A program made the position numbers and the translations under genes. The notes beneath the pieces are model-generated. The model was not told where the DNA came from and did no database searches. It saw only the letters and a program-made list of their open reading frames with translations. Below are positions 22,573-32,765 of a stretch of 64,000 bases of DNA, piece after piece. Positions within the stretch are counted from its first letter, which is position 1. The number at the start of each line of letters is the position of its first letter. Origin of the DNA: Caenorhabditis remanei (taxonomy: Eukaryota > Nematoda > Chromadorea > Rhabditida > Rhabditidae); assembly GCF_010183535.1 (NCBI RefSeq), contig NC_071331.1, positions 11,346,001 through 11,410,000 on the forward strand. The letters are read 5' to 3'.

Positions 22573-24506
22573 ATGTCGGTGGTCTTTGCGTTCATTTTTC
22601 TTCTCGTCAACACCGTCGTCCTATCGACGATTCTGTTTCAATGCGCGACGGCGAAGAGATCAAATCAGCACAAGAACAAGTCGAAAAAGGTGAGTGGACA
22701 TCTGGATGAACAGACACACCAACAGACGTTTTCAGTCCACTCGATCCCGTAAATCGAGTCGCAGTGGAAAGTCGAGCAGATCGAGGAAAAGTAGTCGAAG
22801 TGGAAGATCCACGGCGTCGTCAAAGTCTGGAAAATCGTCTAGATCTGGAAGATCCTCCAAGTCCGGAAAGTCTTCGAAATCCAAATCTGTCAAGTCGTAC
22901 AAGTTGAAACCGAATCCAAAGGGACAGAGCAATGTAAGTGGGAGAGAAGAGAGAGAGAGTGCAGAGAAGTTAGATTGTCTCGTTTCTCTGTGCACTCTTT
23001 CTTTTTTCTTTTGAGTTTCATCTCGACATTCATCTTTGTTCAATATTTTTATAACGTTTCAATAGTTTCTGAAACATTAGACAATTTGAATTAAGTGTTA
23101 CCATTCTGCTAATTTTCATTTCCAGAAAAAAGTGCAAGCGGCCATTCTAGCTGACCAAAAAGCAGCCAAAGATGCCATCAACCCATCTCTGAAAGAAGTT
23201 CACGACTTGTCGACTTCTGAAAAACAGATGAATCAATTGGTTACCAAAAAAGAAGGAAACTCCAAAGTGTCTTACACCAATATCCGTGTCATCCCCCATG
23301 AAATCAGCTTCCCACAAATCGGAGGACTCAAACATGTTCGGATCAAGAACTCGTCTGGAAAACGGATAGTTTATATGGTGAAATGTTCGGATAACATGAT
23401 GTATAGTATCAATCCAGTCTATGGAATTATCGAGAATGACAAGGATGCTCAAATCAATATTTTGAGAGAAAATGGAGAGGCCAAGTACGATAAATTGGTT
23501 ATTATTACTGCTGTGGTAAGTTTTCTTACGTTTTAGAGACATTCGGTTCTAACGATTGAGAAATAGGGAAGGCTCAAAACTTTTATGGAAGTTTTGAAAC
23601 ACGTTAGTATTATTTTCAGAGTGTTGTACTAGTTATCTATATCATATAGTTTTATGCATACTAGACGAAGTACAGTACCGTTCAAAAGGTTGTAAACTTT
23701 GGCCTTTTCAGTTGAAATTGTTCAACTTTGAGAGTGTGTTGTGGTATCACTGATTATCCCACTAACTAGGGAAGGTCACCGTGTCAGGGTGGAGATATGG
23801 GTCGTGACCTATATCATTGGAAAGCTGAGAAAACGCTGATTCCAAATAGAAGGCTTGTCGTTAAGGTAATGACTTATTAGGGCTCGAAACTTTGACCTCG
23901 TTTTTCTCGAATAACAGGCCTCGAGGGCAAAAACTGAATATATATTTGGAATCAGCGTTTTCTCAGCTTTCCAATGATATAAGTCACGACCCATATCTCC
24001 ACACTGACTCGGTGACCTTCCCTAGTAAGTAATTTTTTATGGATGCTACAGATCAAGAGTAGAGCTCCATTTTTGTAATTGAAAACTTTTAGTACTGAAA
24101 CTTCCTAGAGAATTACGTATCGACAAAGTAATTTCTCCCTCAAATTGGTCAATTTCAGTGCAAAATAGTGCGATTTTTGAGCTGTGCAAATGAAGATCTA
24201 CTTTTGATCTGTATGATCCATTTAAAATCGATTTGATCGGACAATCAGTATTACCATGACACACTTTCAAAGTTGGACAATTTCAACTGAAAACGGCAAA
24301 AGTTTACAACCTTTTGATCAATACTGTAAATCATGTTGAATTCTTATTTATACCAAAATGCAACCACATGTACCTTCTGAAACATTAACCTCTAAAACTT
24401 GCAGCACACGGACAAGAACAAGACTGCCGAGCAGACATTCGCCAGTCTCAATGACAACAACTCTCATAACTACAATATCAATGTGGTTCCTCTTCTAATT
24501 CAGTAG
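22573..24506 (+). CDS. Membrane-anchored MSP-domain protein with Ser/Arg/Lys repeats
   Basis: Exons 22573-22689, 22736-22933, 23126-23515 and 24405-24506, all phase 0, give 268 residues. The first ~22 residues are a hydrophobic signal-anchor (VVFAFIFLLVNTVVLSTILF) followed by a basic stretch. Exon 2 is a low-complexity block of Ser-Arg-Lys-Ser-Gly repeats (about 40-95). The C-terminal ~130 residues match the major sperm protein fold: strand NIRVIPHEISFPQIGG, HVRIKNSSGKRIVYMVKCSD, a YSINPVYGII segment, and a final strand after HTDKNKTAE. MSP-domain proteins of this layout in worms are often germline- or sperm-expressed. The closest use of the fold could be cytoskeletal or VAP-like; no FFAT-binding signature was verified. 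It converges tail-to-tail with the CHK-like gene, 175 bp between stops. Its 889-bp last intron is nested transposon. Confidence 0.85.
23673..24326. mobile_element. Mariner/Tc-like MITE with TA target, carrying a nested palindrome
   Basis: The ends are CAGTACCGTTCAAAAGGTTG and the complement of CAGTATTGATCAAAAGGTTG, flanked by TA at 23671-23672 and 24327-24328. Subterminal sequence includes GTTGAAATTGTTCAACTTT and its counterpart. A second element (23765-24026) sits inside. There is no coding content. Related ends occur at 59446-59913 and 61426. It lies in the last intron of the MSP-domain gene. Confidence 0.75.
23765..24026. mobile_element. Nested palindromic MITE (ACTAGGGAAGGTCACCG ends)
   Basis: Terminal ACTAGGGAAGGTCACCG faces CGGTGACCTTCCCTAGT. 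Inner arms share CAGCGTTTTCTCAGCTTTCC and its complement. A related copy starts near 32876 (TAGGGAAAGTCACGG) and is interrupted by hAT-like copy 4. Inserted within the TA-flanked MITE around it. Confidence 0.7.
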
Positions 24507-24681
24507 AAATCTACTCGTCTGTCTAACTGACTGATAATGAATATTTTTGTGAAGTGTTCTGTAGTCTCTGAAGAAAGTGTCGTAATTGTCAAAATTTGTA
24601 AGATTTATTGAGAATGATAATAATCAGGGAAAGACATAATATGAGAGGAACTGAAAATAATATTAACATCTGAAATCCATG

Positions 24682-27600
24682 TTATTCATTGAGTCTCTCC
24701 ATTGCATAAACTTGTTGAATGAGACTCTTTGCCCTCTCAATCAGTGGTTCCTTCTCTGTTTTATTCTTCACACTCATCACTTTTCCACACAATGAAACCA
24801 TGGCGAACGGGACGAATAGCTCGTAACAACGTTGGATTATATCAACTGTGAATGGGCAGTCGCCATCGTAGTATCTGGAAAAGATTAGACATGAGTATGG
24901 GGGGAGGTTATATCAATGATCTCAAATTGCAAAAGAGAAAACTATCAGATTAATAGAACACTCTTGAATCATGTTTGGTTGGATCAAAGTTAATCATTGC
25001 TAGAAAAAAAGGAAGAAAAGGATAAGGAATTTGGCGGAGAAAGTTCAATTGTTTTTTACTAATCTGAATATCTACTAAAGACCGAAAGAATTGACCATCA
25101 ATTGTGAAAGATGTGAAACAGTTTCTTTTGATTCAATGAACTAAACTAACGTGGCTTGAAGATATCCAAACGTCGGTTTCTCCAAAATATTTCTGTTTCA
25201 GAGCGATTTCAGACTAATTGTTTTTAAATTAAAGTATTTGTAATTTCCTCTAACTATCACTTTTTCTACGAAAACTAAAGTTTTACTGTTTCTTTTAGTG
25301 GATGCTCTATCCCCAATCAAAATAAATTCTAAGTCTCTGCCTCGCCCGATCAGAAGTTTCAGGTTGAGAGAATAAACGCATAAATTAAATATACGAATTC
25401 TGTTTCGTTTTTATTATTTAAATATTCTACTTTTTTTTAAAATTTAGTACTTGGACTATGTAGACGGCACATACTCACAAAACTGTAAAACTTTCACTGT
25501 TTCAAAACTATAATTTACAGTTTTAACTCTGATTGAAAACATTGACAAACCTTCGTCAAAAATTAGTATTTTTCCTTTCCGTCAGTGTTCATTATGTTAC
25601 AAGAATTGAAAAACAACTACTATCATTGAATACTCAATGTTTCACTATTATCATAAGTTAGTCATTTTCATAGTTCCAGATTCCTGCCCTGATATCGGAT
25701 TTATTTGTTTCTATACTAACCTTGCCAAATGAAAGTGATATCCTTCTAGTAGTGAAGCTGTATTATCCACTCGTTCCTTTGCATTCAAATTCCAACAAAT
25801 GATTTTGGCAACATCTTCTGCGAAACAGCCAGAGTGTCCTTCTGAAATTCATCTACTGTTTCCAAATAGTGATAAGCGAACAGGGTGTTATTCTTTAACT
25901 TGATTTTTGAAGAAGGCTTCAGTGAAGTTGACGAACTCCGATGAGATCAAAATATTAGAAATGTTATTAGCTGGGCACAGTTCTCACAACTGCGCTCCAC
26001 CGAAATCCTCTTGTCTCTTTTTCTCTCAGTCTCTCAATTTCGCCCAACAATTTTCTTCCTTTTCGGTAGAGCGCGGTTGTAAGACACGTGCCGTGCTAGT
26101 AACTTTAGAAAAATTATCACTGTTTCCACACACTTTTAAAATGCTCAACATTCAATCTCTGTGATTATATGAACAATTCAAACTATAGTTCTCATTTAAA
26201 AAATCAGGCCGGTTCAAAGGTTAGAAACGACCTTAACAATTCACACAAAATAATATCTGACCTGTCCAATCAATCAACGATAAAATCCGTTGCTCTTTTC
26301 CCTCCATTTTCGTGAAAACGTTACTCGCATACGGTTCTCCGTGTACTAATACTTTTGGAATCTCCAACAATTCCGTTGTTTCAGTGGCAGTTGAGTGGAG
26401 GTATTCATCAGAGAAGTACTTGCCGATGTGCTAAGAAACGGAATGAGATAAGAAGAATAAGTACACAATAAACTAATTCGGCGAAACAGTCGAAACTCAC
26501 CACAAATCTCGAATGATCAACATCTGATCTTTCGAAGAAAGTCATGGTTTCATCGAAATTTCCGATTGTATGAGCATAATAAGAAGGCGGTAGATCAGCG
26601 ACAAGAGTACTCCATGAGGTGTGTTTCAGAGAAACTGAATGGAGATAGGCGATTTGTTTGAGGAGATCACGGACCACTTCGAGCTGCAAATTTTAGAATC
26701 TACAGTGCTCCACATAATGATACGATCAGCACTCAAAAGTTCGAGAACATCAAATTTTTCGAAATTTTCAAAAATCGTGAAATGTACAAATACCATATCC
26801 AGTAAGTCCATAAAAGTAAGGGGTATCAAAATTTTGAGAAGTTGGAGCCATACGAGAAAAATCGAATTTTGTGAAAATCGCTGTTTTTCAATTCCACATA
26901 ATGATACGATCAGCTGACAGAAGTTGACTGAAACCGTCCAAAATTATGTAAAAAAAATCTTTCAGTCGATTTTCAGATCAAACAAGCATTCTAAAACTCA
27001 AATTCTGTGAAAATTTCAAGCACGTCCATTTTTTAATGAGCAGGTGTCAAACTCGGATTTGTGATGCATTAAATGACAGAATTGACAGTTTTGAGCTCAT
27101 GAAAATGATTTTTTTCCTAAAACACTTAGAAATTTAGATAGACAGTGAATTTTTACACATCTGACATCAAGTTTCTACTTCTCTCGCGTTTTTAAAGAAA
27201 GTGAGAACTGATTTCAGGATGACAAGTTAACACCAGTGAGGGGAAGAAGGTGACGTTTGGGTTCGTGTGGGCTTTTAACTTGAATTTTATGTTTGACCTC
27301 TCTATGAAACTGACCAAGAATGAAACTTTAATCATTTATTTACAAGTAATTCAATTCGGGAAGACTAGAGATTTCACCCAAACGATTAGGACAAATTTGA
27401 AATTTATCCGGGCACTACGAGATTTTGTTTCGAGTGATTATTGAAATTTCAAAAGAAAACTAGGCGTTTCTAAAAGTTTTTTGACTGTTAAAAGTTTGTT
27501 TAAAAAATGGAAAGTTGTCCTCTAACTGTCCTGCCTCATAAACAGTCAATCATCCAGGGATTCTTCGGACGTTATTTTAATTAAGTGTGTGAATGAATGA

Positions 27601-30600
27601 ATGTTCAATTACCTGTTCCCCAAACATTCCACTCCCCTTTTATCCCTAAATAAATAATTAAAGTTTCATTATTGGTCAGTTTCATAGAGAGGTCAAACAT
27701 AAAATTTAAGTTAAAAGCCCACACGAACCCAAACGTCACCTTCTTCCCCTCACTGGTGTTAACTTGTCATCCTGAAATCAGTTCTCACTTTCTTTAAAAA
27801 CGCAAGAGAAGTAGAAACTTGATGTCAGATGTGTAAAAATTCACTGTCTATCTAAATTTCTAAGTGTTTTAGGAAAAAAATCATTTTCATGAGCTCAAAA
27901 CTGTCAATTCTGTCATTTAATGCATCACAAATCCGAGTTTGACACCTGCTCATTAAAAAATGGACGTGCTTGAAATTTTCACAGAATTTGAGTTTTAGAA
28001 TGCTTGTTTGATCTGAAAATCGACTGAAAGATTTTTTTTACATAAGTTTGGACGGTTTCAGTCAACTACTGTCAGCTGATCGTATCATTATGTGGAATTG
28101 AAAAACAGCGATTTTCACAAAATTCGATTTTTCTCGTATGGCTCCAACTTCTCAAAATTTTGATACCCCTTACTTTTATGGACTTACTGGATATGGTATT
28201 TGTACATTTCACGATTTTTGAAAATTTCGAAAAATTTGATGTTCTCGAACTTTTGAGTGCTGATCGTATCATTATGTGGAGCAGTGTATATGCTAAGTGC
28301 ACTGAAGACTGCTTCAATAGTAAAATTATAAATGCACTCTGTGAAACATAAATTTCAGTAAGAAATAGGAAGAAGTTATTGAAATCCTTAAAAAATGATA
28401 AAGTCATATCTGAAAGTAGCTCAATACAAAAAACCTGTTTCAGAAGGTTGCCAAAAACTTTAAAACGTTTCTTACTGACAATTACCAGGTTTTATTTATC
28501 GCTACATAGAAAACAAGTGAGAGAAAAGCTTCGGATATGGGCTCTAATGAGCATTTACCGTACACTCCTATCCTCCTGAAAAGCTGAAGTTTCAATGAAT
28601 AGAGCTTCTGATGATTTGATTAACTGGGATACGTAGCGTTCATTGAGACGCAATTTTTTACTGCTTCATGTTATGATTTTACAGAGATAACCAATTGGAA
28701 ATTTTATTCCTTGTTTTTGAGAATTGAGTTCATATTCAATATTTCGATAGCTCCTCAAAGCTAGGTATCACTTAATATTCCGTCTATGACTTCTGGCCTG
28801 ATACAATTCATGTTGAGATGTCAACACATCCTTCAAGAACTCATAGCTCCTACTCCAACTATTTTTGCCGTCTCCCACCTCAAAAGCACAACAAAATCTT
28901 TCTCTTCCAGCCTATTCTCATTCAAAAGTGATCACTGTTTCTTTACTTTCTTATCTTCCTTATTGTTTATTTCTAAATTGATTGGAATGAGCGAATTTCT
29001 CTTTTATTTCTTATTTCTATCATGAATGGCCCAGTTATACTTGAATTCAATAAACAATTAAGGTACATTCCTATCCTTCTGAAAATCAGAAATTTCAATG
29101 AATAGAGCTTCTAATAATTTGATTAATTGGAATACGTAGCGTTGCATGGGACACAATTTTCTACTGCTTTTTGTCATCATCTTACCGAAATTACCAACTG
29201 GAAATTTGATTCAATTTGATTTTGTCGATGAAAACGCTATTTATTATTCAATATTTCGATAGCTTCGTAAAGTTAGGTGACAATTAATATTCTGTCTATG
29301 ACTTCTGGTCTGATACAATTCATGTTGAGATGTCAACACATCCTTTCCAGAATTCATTGCTTCTACTCCAACTATTTTTGCCGTCTCCCACCTCAAAGCA
29401 CAACAAAATCTTTCTCTTCCAGCCTATTCCCATTCAAAAGTAATTATTGTTTCTTTACTTTCTTATCTTCCTTATTGATTATTTCTAAATTGATTTGAAA
29501 ATAGATAAGACGCACTCTCCGAGTCGATCGAGCATTGATCAACTGACCATAGTCACACGAAAAAAGTCGACCACCTCCGATTTTGTCCATCCTTTTGATC
29601 AAAGATAGTATCAAGTGTCCTCAGGAAATTGGGGTACGTTTTGGCCGGGTCCGTCACCTGGGTCAAAAAGTACCCCAATTTGCTGTGAACACTTGATACT
29701 ATCTTTGATCAAAAGGATGGACAATCGGAGGTGGTCGACTTTTTTCGTGTGACTATGGGTGATCGAACGAGTCAGAGAGTGCGTCATAATTGCTCCCCTT
29801 CATACTTGTCAAATCACGGGCCGGGCCGGGCCGGGCCGGGCCCTCTGAAAATTTCAGGGCCCGGGCCGGCCCGCGGGCCCGCAGCAAGCTTTTTTTTCAA
29901 TATTTTGACGGGCCGGGCCGGGCCGGGCCGGGCCGGGCCAGCCCGGGCCGGGCCGGGCCGGGCCGGAAGATTTTTTAGCGGGCCCGGCCCGGCCCGGCCC
30001 GGCCCGTGACAAGTATGCTCCCCTTGAGTTGTCACGCATCTGTATCTCTTGTCTACATTAACTTATTTCTGCCATGAATTACCCAGTTAGTCCTGAATTC
30101 AACAAACAATTAACGTATTCATATCCTTCTGAAAATCTAAATAGCTGAAATATCAATAAGTAGCGTTGTCTCACCCAACTTTCTACTGCTTCATATCATC
30201 ATTTAACCAAAATGACCAACTGGAAATTTGATTCATTGGACAATTGATTCATGGAAAAACTATTTTTTCTTCAATATTTCGATAGGTTCTCAAAGTTAGG
30301 TGTCAGTTAATATTCTGTCTATCACTTCTTAGAATTCATGATGAGATGCCAACAGAACCTTTGGAAAAGCTCTTCTACTCAAACTATTTTTGCCGTCTCC
30401 CACCTCAAAACACAACAAAAACCTTCTCTTCCAGCCTATTCTCATTCAAAAGTTCATCCCCCACCCATCAACTTCCTCATCCACATTTTCCTTCCTACTC
30501 ACCGTCAACCCCTTCACTGGATCCTGTTCTTGCCCCTTCTCGGAAACATCTTCCATCACAACGACTCCACTTCCTTCTTTCGAATGCTTCTTGATGTGAA

Positions 30601-32765
30601 TGATGTTCGGTGCCACGAGTTTCGGAAACTTTTGAGTCCATTCGTACACGTTGCATTCTCTGGAAATTCGATGGATTTGAATCAGAGATGATACATTTTG
30701 GAAAAATTGGGAAAATTTTCAACAAATGGGATGGATGGAACAGAATTTTTTAAACAATTGGTTTTGGAGGAGTGGTTGTAACCAGACTTGCAAGATTCCG
30801 GGCCGGGCCGAGAAAGCTCCGGCCCGGCCCGGCCCGGTGGGCCCGGATTTGAATTTTTGAACTTTTTTCACTACAATTTTTTGTCCAAAAATTTATTTTC
30901 TGAAAATTTTTCATATTTTTCCTGAAGTATATTTTTCAAAAACCTTCGAAACCTACAAAAAATTGTTTTTAAGAAATATTTTTCAAAAAAATCTGGAAAT
31001 TTTCGAAAAAAAAAATTTGAATTTTTTTCAGTACTGAACTTCCGGGCCGACCGGGCCGGGCCGACCGGGCCGGGCCGGACCGGGCCGGGCCGGGCCGGGC
31101 CCTGGTAATTTTCATTCCGGCCCGGCCCGGCCCGGCCCGGCCCGTTGCAAGTCTGGTTGTAACAGCGTATTTGAGATACACAAATTAAAAATTTTATGTT
31201 GAGTAGCGTTTACCGGTGCCCATTATCAGTTTCAATGATATCATTAAAAAAGCAACAGATGAAACGGCACATTTCAAAGTTAGGATGTGTGCATTCCAAT
31301 CCAAGGATGTAGGAAATTGGAAAAAATGCGAGTTTTGAAAATTCTAACTTTTCACATGATCAAGGTACAGAAATTCGTAAATTCAATTTATGCCGTTTCT
31401 CAAATCTATCATCAGTTAAATATTGATATAAAACATCGGTATGCAGAAGCCACTGAAATACAAATGAATAGAAAATGTAGGCAGACAACATTTACAAATC
31501 AATACAATAAGTATATATAACCTAAATTATCTATTGAGTTAGAAACGGAAGAATAGTATAAAATCGGAAAGATACCGTTTCCAATATACGACTTGTTTGA
31601 TTCTCACAATTGTCAGTGGTTGGATTGTACTGCGTATTCGACAACCGTTCATTACTTTATTGCAAAAAAATTCTGAGTTGTCTCACAAAGTACAGAATTC
31701 ATTCGATTAGCACACTGTTTCACTACATTTATTTATTTTCACACATTCTTTCAATGTACTGCGATCGTATATTGATGAGGCTCACCACTGAAACAGTCTC
31801 TCAAGTTCGGGACCCACTGTTTCACAAAGTTTTCTAATCGACACTATCTCAAAGGTTGACGATTATTCTTTCTTTTTCTCATTACCATGCTCACCTCTTA
31901 AACATGATATAATGATATTTTCCCTCTTCATCATCTCTTTGATCTTTGGCAACTGGAGTCTTCAATACAACACTTCTCGGTAGATCATCATCATCCCATC
32001 CAAATGTTACTCTCACCACTGATGACGTGGCGTAGTCCACTGAAAGAAATGATAGCTGTTTCAATGAAAACATTCAAATAATCTGCTTAACTATTTTTGT
32101 TTGAACTGTAGTTCTGGAATTAATATGAGTTATATCTGAGTAAGTGAAGGAAGGGTACATAACATAGTTGTCCGGAATCCCTGGTTTTTTTGAATTCCGG
32201 TTCCGGATTCCGAGTTCCGGAAATCGGTAATTTTTCATTCCGTACAACTATGGTATAAGTGAGTCAAAAACTAGCAGTTATCAGAATAAAAATTGGGAGT
32301 GTACATCTTTTATCATAAAACTCCAAAACAGAGAAAGCAAGACTTACGATCCCAACTAGGTCGATTCAATCTCTCGATGATCCATTGCGGATCTTCTGGA
32401 ATTGGTTTCTTAAACTTGTCAGCTATCCGCTCGAGAAGCCATTGGAGTGTCACATCAGTAGCATACAGATAGTCCACATTCTCTTCTTGAGCATCCGATC
32501 GGTCACTGGAATGAACAAATGATTACTGTAACTGAATATTGTTTTATTGCTGGTATAAATATTGAGTCGTTCGTATGTTGTTCTTAACTTACCTCAACGC
32601 ATCGGAACTAACATCATCTCCGAATTCGTTTGGGATCTGTAGACTGATTATGGAGGGTCTATAGCTTGTTGGAATCTTGGGATCAGATGGAACATCAGAT
32701 GATGGGGATGGTTCGACGATTTCAGCTGGGGCGACTTCAGCAGCGGAGGAGGATCCGCAGCCCAT
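24682..32765 (-). CDS. CHK/DUF1679 kinase-like protein
   Basis: Eight exons, given in gene order: 32593-32765, 32348-32505, 31895-32039, 30503-30659, 26501-26683, 26262-26430, 25721-25841 and 24682-24874. All phases are consistent and the product is 432 residues, the usual size for this worm family of choline-kinase/aminoglycoside-phosphotransferase-like proteins. An RIADKFKKPIPEDPQWIIERL opening is typical. GSGVVVMEDVS fits the hinge region. LVHGEPYASNV is the catalytic loop (family HGDxxxxN) and SLIDWT is the metal-binding segment. The loop has Glu where Asp is usual, so catalysis may be altered. The N-terminus MGCGSSS fits N-myristoylation plus palmitoylation, hence membrane association. 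Substrate is unknown; insect and worm relatives are suspected small-molecule kinases. Intron 4 (3.8 kb) and intron 3 (1.2 kb) are loaded with transposons and duplications, yet the exons are intact. Confidence 0.88.
25054..25074 (-). ncRNA. Candidate 21U-RNA in CHK-like intron 7
   Basis: Motif at 25114-25121 (-), same strand as the host gene; start signal TAGT, offset 47. Confidence 0.38.
25238..25258 (+). ncRNA. Candidate 21U-RNA in CHK-like intron 7
   Basis: Motif at 25193-25200, antisense to the host gene; start signal TATT, offset 45. Confidence 0.4.
25543..25563 (+). ncRNA. Candidate 21U-RNA in CHK-like intron 7
   Basis: Motif at 25497-25504; start signal CATT, offset 46. It is the third motif within 400 bp. 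Confidence 0.42.
25976..26096. mobile_element. GCGCTCCACCGAAA-type MITE, copy 1
   Basis: The left arm CACAACTGCGCTCCACCGAA faces a right arm TTCGGTAGAGCGCGGTTGTA. The middle is rich in TCTC. It sits in intron 6 of the CHK-like gene. Related copies are at about 41250-41378 and 48075-48212. Confidence 0.55.
26703..28286. mobile_element. 1.58-kb foldback transposon with Tc1-like ends
   Basis: The termini CAGTGCTCC and (complement) CACTGCTCC are flanked by TA at 26701-26702 and 28287-28288. Arms of about 640 bp (26703-27340 and 27645-28286) are nearly exact complements around a loop of about 304 bp. No transposase frame is present. It lies in intron 4 of the CHK-like gene, ending 18 bp from the exon 5 acceptor. 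A second element of almost the same size and layout is at 61429-63014. Confidence 0.85.
28482..28502 (+). ncRNA. Candidate 21U-RNA in CHK-like intron 4
   Basis: Motif at 28435-28442; start signal CAAT, offset 47. Confidence 0.38.
29509..29785. mobile_element. Palindromic MITE (GACGCACTCTC ends)
   Basis: GACGCACTCTC at the left faces GAGAGTGCGTC at the right. Longer inner arms share GTCGACCACCTCCGAT and TTTTGATCAAAGATAGTATC with their complements. The centre carries GGCCGGGTCCGTC. No coding content. It lies 15 bp from hAT-like copy 2. Confidence 0.75.
29801..30017. mobile_element. GGGCC-rich hAT-like MITE, copy 2
   Basis: Ends CATACTTGTC and GACAAGTATG are flanked by perfect CTCCCCTT (29793-29800 and 30018-30025). 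Most of the body is GGGCC/GGCCC tandem units, which create artefactual Gly-Arg-Ala-Gly-Pro frames on both strands. Confidence 0.88.
30783..31155. mobile_element. GGGCC-rich hAT-like MITE, copy 3
   Basis: Ends CAGACTTGCAA and TTGCAAGTCTG are flanked by perfect GTTGTAAC (30775-30782 and 31156-31163). GC-rich arms enclose an AT-rich centre. It lies in intron 3 of the CHK-like gene. Confidence 0.88.
31733..31753 (-). ncRNA. Candidate 21U-RNA
   Basis: Motif at 31789-31796 (-); start signal CATT, offset 43. It faces the + strand locus at 31715, so the two predicted units overlap. Confidence 0.33.
31760..31780 (+). ncRNA. Candidate 21U-RNA
   Basis: Motif at 31715-31722; start signal TACT, offset 45. 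Confidence 0.42.
31863..31883 (+). ncRNA. Candidate 21U-RNA
   Basis: Motif at 31817-31824; start signal CGAT, offset 46, ending just outside CHK-like exon 3. Confidence 0.42.
32101..32121 (+). ncRNA. Candidate 21U-RNA in CHK-like intron 2
   Basis: Motif at 32056-32063; start signal TGTT, offset 45. Confidence 0.4.
32163..32252. mobile_element. 90-bp CCGGAAT-rich TIR element
   Basis: CATAGTTGTCCGGAAT faces ATTCCGTACAACTATG. The body is short CCGGA/TTCCG units. The termini resemble those of the GGCGGAA element at 16022-16582. Located in intron 2 of the CHK-like gene. No matching target duplication is clear. Confidence 0.6.

Larger units (their letters stand above)
28560..30470. repeat. Three direct copies of an intron segment
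   Basis: Segments of roughly 450, 450 and 370 bp start near 28560, 29060 and 30090. Each contains TTTTTGCCGTCTCCCACCTC, an ACAACAAAA..CTTTCTCTTCCAGCC-like stretch and TCTACTGCTT/ACTGCTTC landmarks. Copies 2 and 3 are separated by MITEs. The third copy ends about 40 bp from exon 4 of the CHK-like gene. Divergence is visible between copies, so the duplication is not very recent. Confidence 0.7.

Noticed and set aside
22633..22640. CTGTTTCA on the + strand as a 21U promoter
   Set aside because: It lies in the first exon of the MSP-domain gene, coding for Leu-Phe-Gln, so it is explained by coding.
29731..30039. Several long Gly/Arg/Ala/Pro-rich frames on both strands
   Set aside because: They arise from the GGGCC/GGCCC array of a hAT-like MITE; the same codons appear in all frames and there is no splice or start context.
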